The notes below the pieces were generated by a model that saw only the letters and a list, made by a program, of their open reading frames with translations, was not told the DNA's origin and searched no databases. A stretch of DNA of 56,184 bases, from the NCBI GenBank assembly GCA_019359245.1, contig JAHHHR010000049.1, forward strand, positions 1 to 56,184, written 5' to 3'. This stretch comes from Nostoc desertorum CM1-VF14 (GTDB lineage Bacteria > Cyanobacteriota > Cyanobacteriia > Cyanobacteriales > Nostocaceae). Position 1 is the first letter of the stretch, and the number at the start of each line of letters is the position of its first letter. The position numbers were made by a program, and so were the translations under genes. Positions 1 to 9,348 of the stretch are shown here, one piece after another.

Positions 1-15
1 GGCTGACCACTGTCA

Positions 16-53
16 TGCAAGGATTTTGGGCTATTTTACCTTCTTTCCTTGCA
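16..53. repeat. inverted repeat, possible terminator of an off-window gene
   Basis: Perfect 8-base arms, TGCAAGGA at 16-23 and TCCTTGCA at 46-53, enclose a 22-base loop. No gene is visible in bases 1-171. The hairpin could end a transcript entering from the left, but the loop is long and there is no clean T tract, so the role is a guess. Confidence 0.25.
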
Positions 54-171
54 CCTGAATATACTTCTAGGGTCTTTTTATCTACAGACTGTCACCTTTT
101 CTTTCTTTTTCAGCAAGCCCTAATTATCTCAAGACACAATAACCTTAATAGCAGTTAGTGATTTTAAGAGT

Positions 172-197
172 GATGCGTTAATAAGCTTTAACGCATC
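172..197 (-). terminator. hairpin directly behind the chlH-family gene
   Basis: A perfect 10-base inverted repeat, GATGCGTTAA at 172-181 and TTAACGCATC at 188-197, encloses a 6-base loop. It starts six bases beyond the stop codon of the minus-strand gene at 204-3857. The following sequence is only weakly U-rich on the minus strand, so it may be a terminator or a 3'-end-stabilising hairpin. Confidence 0.55.
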
Positions 198-203
198 TAC
201 TTT

Positions 204-3200
204 CTAAACCGTCACACCCTCCAACTCCTCATCTGTCAACTCATACAATTGCCGCAACTTATCTAACTTATCACTATCAGCTTCCCAGAAACCCCGCCCA
301 TGCGCCTCCAACATTCTCCCTAAAATATTGCGAAAAGCTTCAGGATTTGCCTTGCGTAATTTATCCGCCATCTCTGCATCTAATGCATAAGTATCTGCCG
401 CTTGGTCATAAACCCAATCATCGGTAAAATCGGCAGTACCACCCCAACCAATCAACGCCGTCATCCGTTGAGAAATTTCAAAAGCACCACCAGAACCTTG
501 ATTTGCCATTGCTTGCGCCCATTTGGGATTTACCAACTTAGTGCGGTACTCCATTCGCAGCAAATCATCCAAATTACGCGGTGTAGTATCTTTCGAGAAA
601 CTTTCCACAAAGCTGGTTGTAACCTTCTTACCGCTTTGTTTTTCTGCTGCCTTTTTCAAACCGCCAGTATTGGCGTAATATTCTTGAATATCAGTTAAAC
701 CATATTCTACCGAATCAATTTCTTGAACAATGCGATCGCTAGTTTTTAACAATGTATTTAAAACTTCCGGTCTAGCTTGACCTTTATCTTCTCTCCCGTA
801 GCTAAATACATTGCGACTTTGCCAAGTATTGCCTAACTCTTCACCAGATTCCCAGTTACCATCAACCACGCGATCGTTCACCAAAGAACCAAAATCACCC
901 GCCGGATTAGAAAACAATCTCGCCGATGCATTCTCTACACCTTGGGCTTTTAAAGCTAAAGCGTGTCTTCTAACAAAATTCTGATCATCCGGTTCATCAG
1001 CATCAGCCGCCCGTTGAAATAAATCATCCAACAATTCGATGATATTTACAAAACTATCCCGAAAAATTCCAGACAAATTACCCAACACATCAATTCGGGG
1101 GTGTCCAACTTGCATCAACGGCTTTAATTCATAACGAACAATTCTGCCAGTTCCTTCCTTAACAGGTTCAGCCCCCACCAATTCCAACAGAATCCCCAAA
1201 GATTCACCCTTAGTTTTAATCGCATCCAATCCCCACAACATCACCGCCACCGTTTCTGGATATGTGCCATGTTCTTCCAAATGCTGGGCGATAATTTTTT
1301 GAGCAATTTCTCGTCCCCGTTCATACGCCGCAGGCGAAGGCATCCGATAAGGATCTAAAGCATGAATATTTCTCCCAGTCGGCAAAACACCAGCGCCATC
1401 CCGCAACAAATCACCACCAGGCGCAGGCGGAATATACTCCCCATTCAACCCCCTTAACAAATTTGTTAACTCATCCGTAGATTGCATCAACAAATCTCTT
1501 ATTAGTCTTTCTTCTTTTTCTCTTTCTTCAGGTATTCCTTTCTCATCCCCAAAATAAGCCTCCAAATACGATCCTAATTCCTCCGCATTTGGTGCTTCCC
1601 CCAAAATATGCAACCCAGAAGAAAACAACCGATTTTCTAAAACTTGTAAATATTCGTACAACTCCACTAAATAATCATCAAAAGCATGACCGCTAAACAT
1701 CCGGACATTTTCTGGAGTAAACGCAATCCCCAACTTCTTCGCATCCTCAAACGGACAATCTGCATCCAACCCAGAGTCCACAATTTTTTTACATATACCT
1801 TCCTTCAGCACATAATTCTTTTGCGGATCTTCACGATACTCCGCAATCAAATCGCGCAACGCCACCAATTCCTTATACAAACCTGCACGCCCATAGGGTG
1901 GTACATTATGAGAAATTAACACACCATAACCGCGACGTTTTGCCAACATTGACTCAGACGGATTATTCGCCGCATATATATATAGATTAGGCAAATTTCC
2001 TAACAGAATATCCGACCAAGAATAACCTGTATTACCCAACGGAGAACCAGGCAACCATTCCACCGTCCCATGCATCCCAAAATGAACAATAGCATCAGCT
2101 TGAAACTCATTTTGCAGCCATTTATAATAAGCAGCATATTGGGGATGCGGCGTTAAATCCCGTTCAAACATTAAGCGCATCGGGTCGCCTTGTATCCCCA
2201 AAGGTGGCTGTACACCTATCCAGACATTTCCTAATTGCACACCACCAATCTGAAATTCATCACCATAAGTTTTAATTCCAGTTCCCGTGAGAGATTTCCA
2301 TTGTTTTTCAATGCGGGAGGTTTGCAGATATCCCAGCCATTTTTCTAGGGTACGGGCGCTAACGGACGCGGGGATATTTTTTGTATCATCAATTACATCC
2401 GCCTCTTTCACCCAGCGAATCAATTCTTCCCCATCCTCTGGCAAATCTCCAACGGTATAACCTTGTTCTTTAAGTGCGTGGAGAAACTTCAGCAAACTAC
2501 GCGGCACATTTAATAATGCAGCTGTGCCTACAGCACCATAACCAGGAGGAAAGCCATATAAAATGATGGCAATCTTGCGTTCCGATGCAGGTTTTTGCCG
2601 CAAAGCTACCCAAGTTTTTACCCTACCAATTAATCGCTGCACCCGTTCGGGAACCAGATAAATATTTTCGCCCACCAAACCACCAAGGGGAACAGTATCA
2701 ATCGCCCCATCCAGTTCTGGTAATGCGTACAAAACTACACTTTGCAATCCGCCGACACCTTGGCGTGTCCACGAGGAAATATCTTGAATTAATAGTGGTG
2801 CAGCAACAATATAAGGTACATTCTTGGCAGTGAGGATGCGCTTTGCTACTTCCACTTGACGCCCAGCTTCCATTGAACCAGCCGGACCACCCACCAAAGG
2901 AAAGCCAATTGTCGAAACGATCGCATCCACTTTAACTGCTTCACTTGATAGTGAGGGAGTCTCTATATTACCTAGTTGTCGTTGCTGAATTTCATGGTCG
3001 GTGGTCATCAAATCTCGTACCGCCACATGTCCTTCCACACCGTTGATGAAGATGGGTAAAGGAGTTAAACCAGCTTTTTCAAAACTGCGAATTAGTTGGG
3101 GAATATAGGATTGTTTGGTGATGACGTGTTTTCGGTAAAGTAAAATTCCGATAACTGGGGAGTGGGAAATTTTCTTGATTCCCTTCTTCTCATACCATTC

Positions 3201-3857
3201 CAGGTATGCTTTTGGCGATTCAAAAAACCCTTGATAGTCGGGATGGAGTAATCCTATATTGGGGGTTTCGATTAGCGGGGGAATATCGCCGACTTTTAAA
3301 CCCAAGTATTTTTCTGCCAGTGTCCAGAATAATGAAGCGACGTTTTCTGGGCCGCCAGCATTCCAGTAACCATAGATAATTAACCAGTTGCGTAAGTCTT
3401 GGACTTTTTGCACTGGGACATATTTTAGTAGTTTGGGTCCAATTTTTAAGAAGCTGATGTAACCAGCGAGTTTGTCTTCTTCTCGTCCGTTGCTAAATTT
3501 GTCGAGGATGAATTTAACTGGTTTGGGCATTCCTTTGGGTTTGTCGCCAATAGCAAAGTCACCCAGCTTGGTTAAACTCATCAATTCCAAGGCTGACTCA
3601 AAGACTAAACGGATGGGAATTTGGGCAATGCGATCGCGCAGCCACACAACCTGGTCATAATCAAATAGTAGGCTACCGAAAAACACATCAGCGCCATCAA
3701 GTGCTGCTTCTACCTCGGTGCGTTGACTGGTAAGATTGCGATCGCTAAATACCCGAATATCCAACTCAGGACAGCGAGAGTTAGCCAAAAAAGCTGCTTT
3801 TCTATACAAGTCAGCGTTAAACGATTCAAACCCAGCAACCAAGACGATGCGTTTCAT
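204..3857 (-). CDS. chlH: magnesium chelatase subunit H family protein (ChlH/BchH paralogue)
   Basis: This 1217-residue protein belongs to the large porphyrin-binding subunit family of magnesium chelatase, which with subunits I and D inserts Mg into protoporphyrin IX at the start of chlorophyll synthesis. The N-terminal 160 or so residues fit the ChlH-specific N-terminal domain (start MKRIVLVAGF). The rest is the CobN/Mg-chelatase domain, with HFGMHGTVEWLPGSPLG, the NPSES stretch and the C-terminal EAHGRGFW segment, all typical of ChlH/BchH. It is about 100 residues shorter than the housekeeping cyanobacterial ChlH (roughly 1330) and starts differently, so I read it as the second paralogue many Nostocales carry. 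A cobaltochelatase CobN role is less likely given the N-terminal domain. The start codon has only a poor ribosome-binding site. It has no visible link to the siderophore genes. Confidence 0.85.
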   Translation of the reverse strand: MKRIVLVAGFESFNADLYRKAAFLANSRCPELDIRVFSDRNLTSQRTEVEAALDGADVFFGSLLFDYDQVVWLRDRIAQIPIRLVFESALELMSLTKLGDFAIGDKPKGMPKPVKFILDKFSNGREEDKLAGYISFLKIGPKLLKYVPVQKVQDLRNWLIIYGYWNAGGPENVASLFWTLAEKYLGLKVGDIPPLIETPNIGLLHPDYQGFFESPKAYLEWYEKKGIKKISHSPVIGILLYRKHVITKQSYIPQLIRSFEKAGLTPLPIFINGVEGHVAVRDLMTTDHEIQQRQLGNIETPSLSSEAVKVDAIVSTIGFPLVGGPAGSMEAGRQVEVAKRILTAKNVPYIVAAPLLIQDISSWTRQGVGGLQSVVLYALPELDGAIDTVPLGGLVGENIYLVPERVQRLIGRVKTWVALRQKPASERKIAIILYGFPPGYGAVGTAALLNVPRSLLKFLHALKEQGYTVGDLPEDGEELIRWVKEADVIDDTKNIPASVSARTLEKWLGYLQTSRIEKQWKSLTGTGIKTYGDEFQIGGVQLGNVWIGVQPPLGIQGDPMRLMFERDLTPHPQYAAYYKWLQNEFQADAIVHFGMHGTVEWLPGSPLGNTGYSWSDILLGNLPNLYIYAANNPSESMLAKRRGYGVLISHNVPPYGRAGLYKELVALRDLIAEYREDPQKNYVLKEGICKKIVDSGLDADCPFEDAKKLGIAFTPENVRMFSGHAFDDYLVELYEYLQVLENRLFSSGLHILGEAPNAEELGSYLEAYFGDEKGIPEEREKEERLIRDLLMQSTDELTNLLRGLNGEYIPPAPGGDLLRDGAGVLPTGRNIHALDPYRMPSPAAYERGREIAQKIIAQHLEEHGTYPETVAVMLWGLDAIKTKGESLGILLELVGAEPVKEGTGRIVRYELKPLMQVGHPRIDVLGNLSGIFRDSFVNIIELLDDLFQRAADADEPDDQNFVRRHALALKAQGVENASARLFSNPAGDFGSLVNDRVVDGNWESGEELGNTWQSRNVFSYGREDKGQARPEVLNTLLKTSDRIVQEIDSVEYGLTDIQEYYANTGGLKKAAEKQSGKKVTTSFVESFSKDTTPRNLDDLLRMEYRTKLVNPKWAQAMANQGSGGAFEISQRMTALIGWGGTADFTDDWVYDQAADTYALDAEMADKLRKANPEAFRNILGRMLEAHGRGFWEADSDKLDKLRQLYELTDEELEGVTV

Positions 3858-4537
3858 GCCTGTAAGCTACGAAATATTTCTTTACTTAAATTTTAAACTT
3901 GCTTTCAGGCTGATTGTTAAATATCTACCGACAGATTCCGGTCATTCAGCCGTAGTAGTACAGAATGACGAGAATAAACATACCATTTACAGCAAGCTGC
4001 TTTTTAAATGAGATACAAAATTCAGGACTCATATATCAGATATCAAGAGTTTCTACCTCCTGCCTTCTGCCTCAAAACCTGTGACTTTGTATTTCATGCA
4101 AAGGAAAACTGTTGTAATAAGGCTGAAAAGCCTGTGTTATCAGTTTTCTTCCTTTTACCTCTCTGCTTCTGTGCCCCTTTGCCTTCTTGCACTAGGTACA
4201 TTTGTCATAGCTTTCTACTTTTACAAAGCGTTATTATTTTAATGATGTGGGTACTTGCTGCATTTCAGTTGATTGTAGCAATTACCGGATCTTCCTGATT
4301 TTGATAAACTATGAGGGTTGTGTTTCTTATTTCAAAAAACTTTGCAAAAAATGGTTTTTTCCATAAACTCTACTTACAAAGTTCGTAAAAAACTTATTTT
4401 ATTTACCAGTGTATTAATACTGAAAATAATGTGGATATTGCCAACAAGTACTTAAACAAATTTATTAACAAAACTTTGTCTCTATAAGTAGAAGAGTTTT
4501 GAATTTGTGTGAAAATAACTAACTTGAGGGTTAAATC
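3858..4537. other. non-coding gap between chlH-family gene and amidase
   Basis: This 680-base AT-rich stretch lies between two divergent genes and must hold both promoters. Short open frames here (for example 4008-4298 plus) lack ribosome-binding sites and recognisable products. A small hairpin, AGGCT-GAAA-AGCCT at 4120-4133, has no T tract. No RNA gene or riboswitch was recognised. Confidence 0.5.
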
Positions 4538-5479
4538 ATGAAATTTGGAATTGATAGCGGGCACAATTGTCCACCAGACACAGGAGCTAGAGGCATTAAA
4601 GTTGAGGATAATTTAACTTTAGATGTAGGTAATAGAGTTATATCCAAGTTAAGAGCTTTAGGACATGAAGTCGTAGTATGCAAACCAAGTAGTGCTCGTA
4701 CAGTAACTGAGTCACTTTCTAAAAGATGTAGCACAGCTAATGCGGCTAGAGTAAATGTTTTTGTTTCAATTCATTTTAATGCTTTTAACCGACAAGCTAA
4801 TGGCACAGAAGTATTTGCAACTAGTGAGAATGGCAGAAAAATCGCTAAACCTGTATTAGATGAAATCGTCAAGTTAGGATTTTTTAATCGCGGTGTGAAG
4901 AGTGGTTCCCACTTGTATGTCCTGAAAAATACAGATATGCCTGCGATTCTCGTAGAATGTTGCTTTATTGATTCACAAAAAGACATCAATCTTTTTAATC
5001 CAGAAACAATGGCTAATGCGATTGTTAAAGGCTTAACCGGTAAATTGCCAAGTGTTCCTGTTAATCCCGTACCAGATGAAGAAGATAATGCAGATGACAC
5101 TATTCTCAGACTGCAAAAAGCCTTAAATCGACTCAAAATAACTGATAAAAATGGTAAGACATTAGTAGAAGATGGCTTCACCGGGGCTAATACCAAATCT
5201 GCTGTAGAAAAATTTCAGACTATTGTTGGAGTTCAACCGACTGGAATTGCTGACTCAACTACATGGAATGCCATAAATCTAATTTTGGCAAAACGAATTA
5301 TCAGAGCAAACCATGCCGGTGGTGCAGTTGTCAGATACTTGCAATACCGTTTAGGTGTTGAGAATGATGGCGTCTACGGGCCGCAAACAGAGGTTGCTAT
5401 TAAGAACTTTCAAAAGCAAAATGGTTTAGATGCCGATGGGATTTTCGGGCCTGCTAGCTGGCAGAAATTAATTGGTTAG
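4538..5479 (+). CDS. N-acetylmuramoyl-L-alanine amidase with two peptidoglycan-binding repeats
   Basis: The 313-residue protein is a zinc amidase of the Amidase_3 (AmiC/CwlV) family that cleaves the lactyl-peptide bond in peptidoglycan. Residues 1-170 carry the fold. The expected zinc ligands are His9 (DSGHN), Glu23 and His79 (SIHFNAF), and the catalytic Glu is Glu140 (VECCFID). Two PG_binding_1 repeats follow at about 187-250 (DGFTG, TWNAIN) and 258-313 (DGVYGPQT, DGIFGP). GAGGG at 4526-4530 sits seven bases before ATG and fixes the start. There is no signal peptide or membrane segment, so export is unexplained; an endolysin-like or recycling role is possible. It is transcribed away from its neighbours and appears unrelated to the biosynthetic cluster. 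Confidence 0.9.
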   Translation: MKFGIDSGHNCPPDTGARGIKVEDNLTLDVGNRVISKLRALGHEVVVCKPSSARTVTESLSKRCSTANAARVNVFVSIHFNAFNRQANGTEVFATSENGRKIAKPVLDEIVKLGFFNRGVKSGSHLYVLKNTDMPAILVECCFIDSQKDINLFNPETMANAIVKGLTGKLPSVPVNPVPDEEDNADDTILRLQKALNRLKITDKNGKTLVEDGFTGANTKSAVEKFQTIVGVQPTGIADSTTWNAINLILAKRIIRANHAGGAVVRYLQYRLGVENDGVYGPQTEVAIKNFQKQNGLDADGIFGPASWQKLIG

Positions 5480-5976
5480 ATTAAGGAGTAGGTATTGTTC
5501 GTAGTTGGTAGTTTAGGGCAAAAGCACCAACTACGAACTTATGACTCTTGGTTAATTTGTGAAGGTTCTGAATAGTATTAGCTACTATGCTATTACCCTT
5601 ATTTTTAAGGATGTTTAGGGAGGATCGAGTTTGAACCCAAGCTTATTAACCCACAAGCGATCGCATGAAACCGTTGATCTAGAATAATTAAAATAAATAA
5701 CAGGGCGTAGGAAGTCACCTATGCTGCTGACAGAAATATGTTCAACTTAACCAGGTTCACGTTTGATAACTATCAATCGCACTTGGTCACAGGTAATTTC
5801 CTATCGCTCTGGTGATTTTTTGGCGGTGAAGTTTCGCCAAACCTATAAAAGTAAAGGGCTTTTTAAGCCTATAACAATTGTTACTATTTTGTTGTATAAG
5901 TAGACACAATTCTTTTGAGTTTCAAATTCATTTCTTATCTTACTCCATTTGTGCAGATTTGTTACAAAAATTGTGT
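5480..5976. other. convergent non-coding stretch with hairpins
   Basis: This 497-base gap lies between two convergent genes, the amidase (plus) and fetB (minus). It holds the inverted repeat annotated at 5497-5538, a 7-base hairpin TTTGGCG/CGCCAAA (5819-5825, 5835-5841) and a small GGCTT-TTT-AAGCC hairpin (5857-5869). These may end transcripts from both sides. One HIP1 octamer occurs near 5658. No gene or structured RNA was recognised. Confidence 0.45.
5497..5538. repeat. 13-base inverted repeat behind the amidase gene
   Basis: Perfect arms GTTCGTAGTTGGT (5497-5509) and ACCAACTACGAAC (5526-5538) enclose a 16-base spacer whose TTT/AAA can also pair. It begins 17 bases after the amidase stop. 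No U tract follows on the plus strand, so it may be a dispersed palindromic repeat rather than, or as well as, a terminator. Confidence 0.6.
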
Positions 5977-6774
5977 TTAGCTTTGCTTGTACAAAGCATC
6001 TGTCAGCTGATGTTTTTGATTAAATAGCGATAAAAACGCCAGTAATACAACTCCTATAGTGGCGATCGCAGTTCCCGATGCTTGTGCAAAAATAATCACA
6101 ATTTGATAGCGGATAGCATCTACAGGACTAGCTCCAGCTAAAATTTGACCAGTCATCATTCCTGGTAGGCTAACTAACCCCATCACCATCATTGAGTTAA
6201 TTGTGGGAATCATCCCGATTCTTAATGCTTCTTTAATTGGTTGATGTGCAGCTTCCCAACGAGTCGCACCTAAAGTTAATAGTGCTTCTACTTGTTCTCG
6301 ACGATTAGTCAAGTCCTCCATAAAGCGTTCTAATGCTAGAGAAGTACCAGTCAGGGCATTACCTAAAATCATCCCTAACAGAGGAATGAGATACTGAGGA
6401 TCATACCAAGGATGTACTTGAATAATCCCGCTAACAGTAAAACCTGTAACTAAAAATGAACCACAAAAAAGCGAAACAAAATTATTCCAGTAAATACTGG
6501 TAAACCGTCGGCGAGTCCGATTAACACTTGATATACCCGCCATAATCGTCATAGCTAGAGCTAAAGCTAAAATTAGTATTGGATTACGAAGAGTAAATAC
6601 CCACTGTAATAAATATCCTACCAACAACAATTGCACTACCATGCGTAGTGAAGCAATTAAAAGGCTTTTTCCTAGTCCTAAATTTAAAGCGAATGAAAGA
6701 CCTATATTAATGAGAATAAATAAAGCTGCTAATGCAAGTTGAGTGTAACTAATAGAAATATAACTGGCTGTCAT
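5977..6774 (-). CDS. fetB: FetB-type iron export ABC transporter permease (UPF0014)
   Basis: This 265-residue polytopic membrane protein has about seven hydrophobic segments. It contains the family's conserved stretch GMILGNALTGTSLALERF and the loop EALLTLGATRWEA, followed by MIPTINSMMVMGLVSLPGMMTGQILAG. It matches the UPF0014/FetB (YbbM) permease family, whose Escherichia coli member exports iron with the ATPase FetA. Its ATG shares one base with the fetA stop codon (TAATG), so the two are translationally coupled. The pair follows the terminator of the siderophore cluster and probably has its own transcript. The substrate is inferred from the family only; in this setting export of another iron-related molecule is conceivable. 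Confidence 0.85.
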   Translation of the reverse strand: MTASYISISYTQLALAALFILINIGLSFALNLGLGKSLLIASLRMVVQLLLVGYLLQWVFTLRNPILILALALAMTIMAGISSVNRTRRRFTSIYWNNFVSLFCGSFLVTGFTVSGIIQVHPWYDPQYLIPLLGMILGNALTGTSLALERFMEDLTNRREQVEALLTLGATRWEAAHQPIKEALRIGMIPTINSMMVMGLVSLPGMMTGQILAGASPVDAIRYQIVIIFAQASGTAIATIGVVLLAFLSLFNQKHQLTDALYKQS

Positions 6775-7475
6775 TATTCGTTGGGTTTTAAGTTAATTTG
6801 ACGATGAGTAATGCGCTGCAATTGTGCTGGATCATGACTTGTCCAAAGATATGCTCGTTGGGGGTCTTCTTTTTGCCAAGCTGCAACCAAAGCTTCTAAA
6901 CTATTGGCTGTTGCCATATCTAATGAGGCGGTAGGTTCATCAAGTAGTAACACCAAAGGTGAAAGTTGCAAAGCACGCAGAAAAGCCAAAATTTGAGCCT
7001 CACCGCCAGAAATTGCACTCACCGAACGTTGTAAAAAATCAGCAGGTTTATGTAAAAGCTGCAAATAATTAAGAATTAGTTGGCGATTATAAACTTGTTG
7101 ACGATGGGTTGCTAAACGATAAACTTGTTTGAGGTTATCTTCTACAGTTCCTTCCCAAAGTGCAGGGCGCTGATGGAGATAGACAACTTGAGAGCGATAT
7201 TGTGGTGTGTAATAAGAATCAATAGATTTTCCTTGAAAAAAGATGTAGCCTTCTTGTATTGGATCAAGATTAGCGATCGCTCTTAGTAACTGACTTTTAC
7301 CACAACCGGAAGCGCCAACTACAGCAACGCGTTCTCCAGATAGTAGTTCAAGGTCTAAATTTCGCCACAACCATTGATTTTGGATTTTTTTACCTAAGCC
7401 TTGTACTGTTAAAATTGGAGCGTTAGTAAATGGTTTTGAATTGGTGATAGAGCTTTTACTAAGTTGGTTGGACAT
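6774..7475 (-). CDS. fetA: FetA-type ABC transporter ATP-binding protein
   Basis: This 233-residue soluble ABC ATPase partners the FetB permease directly downstream. The Walker A motif is GASGCGKSQ at about residue 55, the ABC signature is SAISGGEAQ at about 158, and Walker B with its catalytic Glu is LVLLLDEPTASLD; the switch His is in TSHD. About 20 extra N-terminal residues precede the ATPase core and the ribosome-binding site is weak, but no better start is present. The 167-base gap to the upstream gene contains a terminator, so fetAB is likely expressed separately from the biosynthetic operon. Confidence 0.87.
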   Translation of the reverse strand: MSNQLSKSSITNSKPFTNAPILTVQGLGKKIQNQWLWRNLDLELLSGERVAVVGASGCGKSQLLRAIANLDPIQEGYIFFQGKSIDSYYTPQYRSQVVYLHQRPALWEGTVEDNLKQVYRLATHRQQVYNRQLILNYLQLLHKPADFLQRSVSAISGGEAQILAFLRALQLSPLVLLLDEPTASLDMATANSLEALVAAWQKEDPQRAYLWTSHDPAQLQRITHRQINLKPNE

Positions 7476-7570
7476 TCAGCTTATTTATAGTAATTTTTTT
7501 ATATAAAAGTTATGCTAGCAACTTATGCGGCAAACATTTAGCCAATTTTTCTAGTATGCCTTGCATATTG

Positions 7571-7618
7571 GGTTTTAAAAATAAAAATTTTGTAGAGAAG
7601 TTCAAGCTCTCTACAAAT
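7571..7618 (-). terminator. rho-independent terminator of the NRPS/PKS operon
   Basis: A 10-base stem, TTTGTAGAGA at 7589-7598 pairing with TCTCTACAAA at 7608-7617, closes a 9-base loop. Read on the minus strand it is followed by ATTTTTATTTTT (7576-7587), a good U tract. It lies 25 bases after the MbtH stop codon, and no comparable stem with a U tract was noticed inside the 43-kb gene run. Confidence 0.8.
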
Positions 7619-7642
7619 AGTAATATTAAAGTTATACAAGTA

Positions 7643-7867
7643 TTATTTTTCACTAGATAACTCTTCCATCTTCTTTCGCAAACTTAGGGGTCTCATATCA
7701 GTCCATACTTCTTTAATGTATTCCAAACATTCTGATTTGATCCCAGTTTTACCTGCATCTGTCCAACCAAGCGCATTTTCTCGGGCAGCAGGCCAAATAG
7801 AATACTGCTCTTCATGATTAACTACAACTTTATAAATTGTTTGGTCTTCTGTATCTACGCTACTCAT
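7643..7867 (-). CDS. MbtH-like NRPS accessory protein
   Basis: The 74-residue protein has the full MbtH signature: NHEEQYSIWP, then GW, then the C-terminal EVWTDMRPLSLR. MbtH-like proteins bind the N-terminal part of adenylation domains and are often needed for their solubility and activity. It is the last gene of the biosynthetic run, 46 bases after the aminotransferase stop and just before the terminator. It presumably serves several of the six adenylation domains upstream; which of them depend on it cannot be seen here. Confidence 0.95.
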   Translation of the reverse strand: MSSVDTEDQTIYKVVVNHEEQYSIWPAARENALGWTDAGKTGIKSECLEYIKEVWTDMRPLSLRKKMEELSSEK

Positions 7868-7913
7868 TGTTTTACTCCAGATTTGTCTTCAATTAAGTTT
7901 ATCAATGCTCTAA

Positions 7914-9317
7914 CTATGGTAATAAACCACCTTCTCGCAGTTCCTTGATAGTATTTTTAACTACTTGAATTACATATCCCAGGTCTTCATCAGTATGGGC
8001 TGTAGATAATAAACCACCATTTCCTATTAGGAACACTCCTCGATAGAGAAGATGATAGGATATCAAGTTCATACTTAATGAAGTAGAATCTCCAGAATTA
8101 GAAGCATCTTCTAAAGGAATATTATTAAACATCGAACCGCAATTTGCTAATCGAATTGGTACTCCATCTGTTTGAAAGTAATTATTCAGTTTTTCCACAA
8201 ACTGGGAAGTACGTTGATTTACTTGCTCTTGAAGAGCAGTACCTTGATTTTTTAAATAGTTAAGTACTGCTTTGGCAGCAGCCATCGCCAAGGGATGTTT
8301 GCAGTAAGTTCCGCTAAAAAATGTTGTTTCTACTTGCGGGAAAGAAGTATCCTCGTAGCTCCATATTCCACCATCAATTCTATCCATATAGTCTGCTTTG
8401 CCTGCTATAACTCCAATGGGCAAACCACCACCTACAATTTTTCCATAAGTTGCTATATCTGCTTTAACACCAAACCATGCTTGCGCTCCACCTAAATGAA
8501 TGCGAAAGCCTGTAAGCATTTCATCAAAGATTAATGCTGTGCCGGATTTTTGGGTGATTTCTCTCAACTGCAACAAAAACTCTTGAGGCTGTATATCTGG
8601 TCTTTCATCTTGAATAGGTTCAACTAAAACAGCAGCTAATTCATGTTGATAAGCTTTGATTACTTCTAACGATTTAAAATCACCATAATCCAAAACTAAA
8701 ACATCTTGAGCTACATTCGGCAAGACACCGGGAAAACGTGGAACTACAACTAAATTGTCGTCTAGTTTCTGTCTTTTAACTAAAGTGCCATCAAAATGTC
8801 CATGATAAGAGCCTGCAAACATGGCAATTTTTTGGCGGCCTGTTGTAGCGCGTGCTAGACGTATTGCCGTCATTACGGCTTCTGTACCTGTATTACTAAA
8901 AGTTACCCGTTCCATACCAGTTAGTTCACAGAATAACTCTGCAACTTCACCAGCTAAATCTGATTGTGGGCCTATATGTATACCTTGTTCTAGTCGTTCT
9001 TGTATGGCTTCTTTAATAAAAGGTGGATTATGACCAAAAAAACTTACTCCAAAGCCCATCAACAGGTCTATATATTCATTTCCATCAACATCCCAAATTT
9101 TAGAACCAGAAGCACGTTTGCCAATAATGGGATAGACTATTTCTTTAATGGTTTTGTTAAATCCGATAGAATTTCTTCTATCTGCAAGCACAGAACGATA
9201 TGCTTGAGTTAGCTGTTTCGATGTTTGTGTGCGATTTGTGTAACTGGCAATAAAGTTTTCTAAATACTGCTGTTGAGGATTCACCTTGGCTGTAGTTGTT
9301 GAATTTGTTAATTGCAT
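7914..9317 (-). CDS. PLP class III aminotransferase, glutamate-1-semialdehyde aminomutase-like
   Basis: This 467-residue protein is a fold-type I PLP enzyme. The PLP-binding Lys is at about residue 292 in TYGKIVGGGLPIG; the cofactor Asp lies in FDEMLTGFR and the phosphate region near SNTGTEA. It resembles HemL but has an N-terminal extension of about 45 residues and lies 31 bases behind an NRPS that ends in a reductase domain. The same pairing occurs in myxochelin synthesis, where MxcL aminates the aldehyde released by the terminal reductase. I therefore infer that it converts a reductively released Lys-type aldehyde to an amine. A housekeeping HemL role is unlikely given the context. Supply of an amino building block is the other option. 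Confidence 0.82.
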   Translation of the reverse strand: MQLTNSTTTAKVNPQQQYLENFIASYTNRTQTSKQLTQAYRSVLADRRNSIGFNKTIKEIVYPIIGKRASGSKIWDVDGNEYIDLLMGFGVSFFGHNPPFIKEAIQERLEQGIHIGPQSDLAGEVAELFCELTGMERVTFSNTGTEAVMTAIRLARATTGRQKIAMFAGSYHGHFDGTLVKRQKLDDNLVVVPRFPGVLPNVAQDVLVLDYGDFKSLEVIKAYQHELAAVLVEPIQDERPDIQPQEFLLQLREITQKSGTALIFDEMLTGFRIHLGGAQAWFGVKADIATYGKIVGGGLPIGVIAGKADYMDRIDGGIWSYEDTSFPQVETTFFSGTYCKHPLAMAAAKAVLNYLKNQGTALQEQVNQRTSQFVEKLNNYFQTDGVPIRLANCGSMFNNIPLEDASNSGDSTSLSMNLISYHLLYRGVFLIGNGGLLSTAHTDEDLGYVIQVVKNTIKELREGGLLP

Positions 9318-9348
9318 AGTATTAATGTGTAGCGAATTTTGTAAAATA

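Noticed and set aside
3736..4011. 91-codon plus-strand frame overlapping the start of the chlH-family gene
   Set aside because: Half of it is antisense to conserved ChlH sequence and it lacks a recognisable product.
4008..4298. 96-codon plus-strand frame in the gap before the amidase
   Set aside because: No ribosome-binding site, low-complexity Cys/Phe/Leu-rich translation, and sequence typical of Nostoc intergenic filler.
7914..9317. Housekeeping glutamate-1-semialdehyde aminomutase (HemL)
   Set aside because: The N-terminal extension, sequence divergence and position 31 bases behind a reductase-terminated NRPS favour a biosynthetic aminotransferase.
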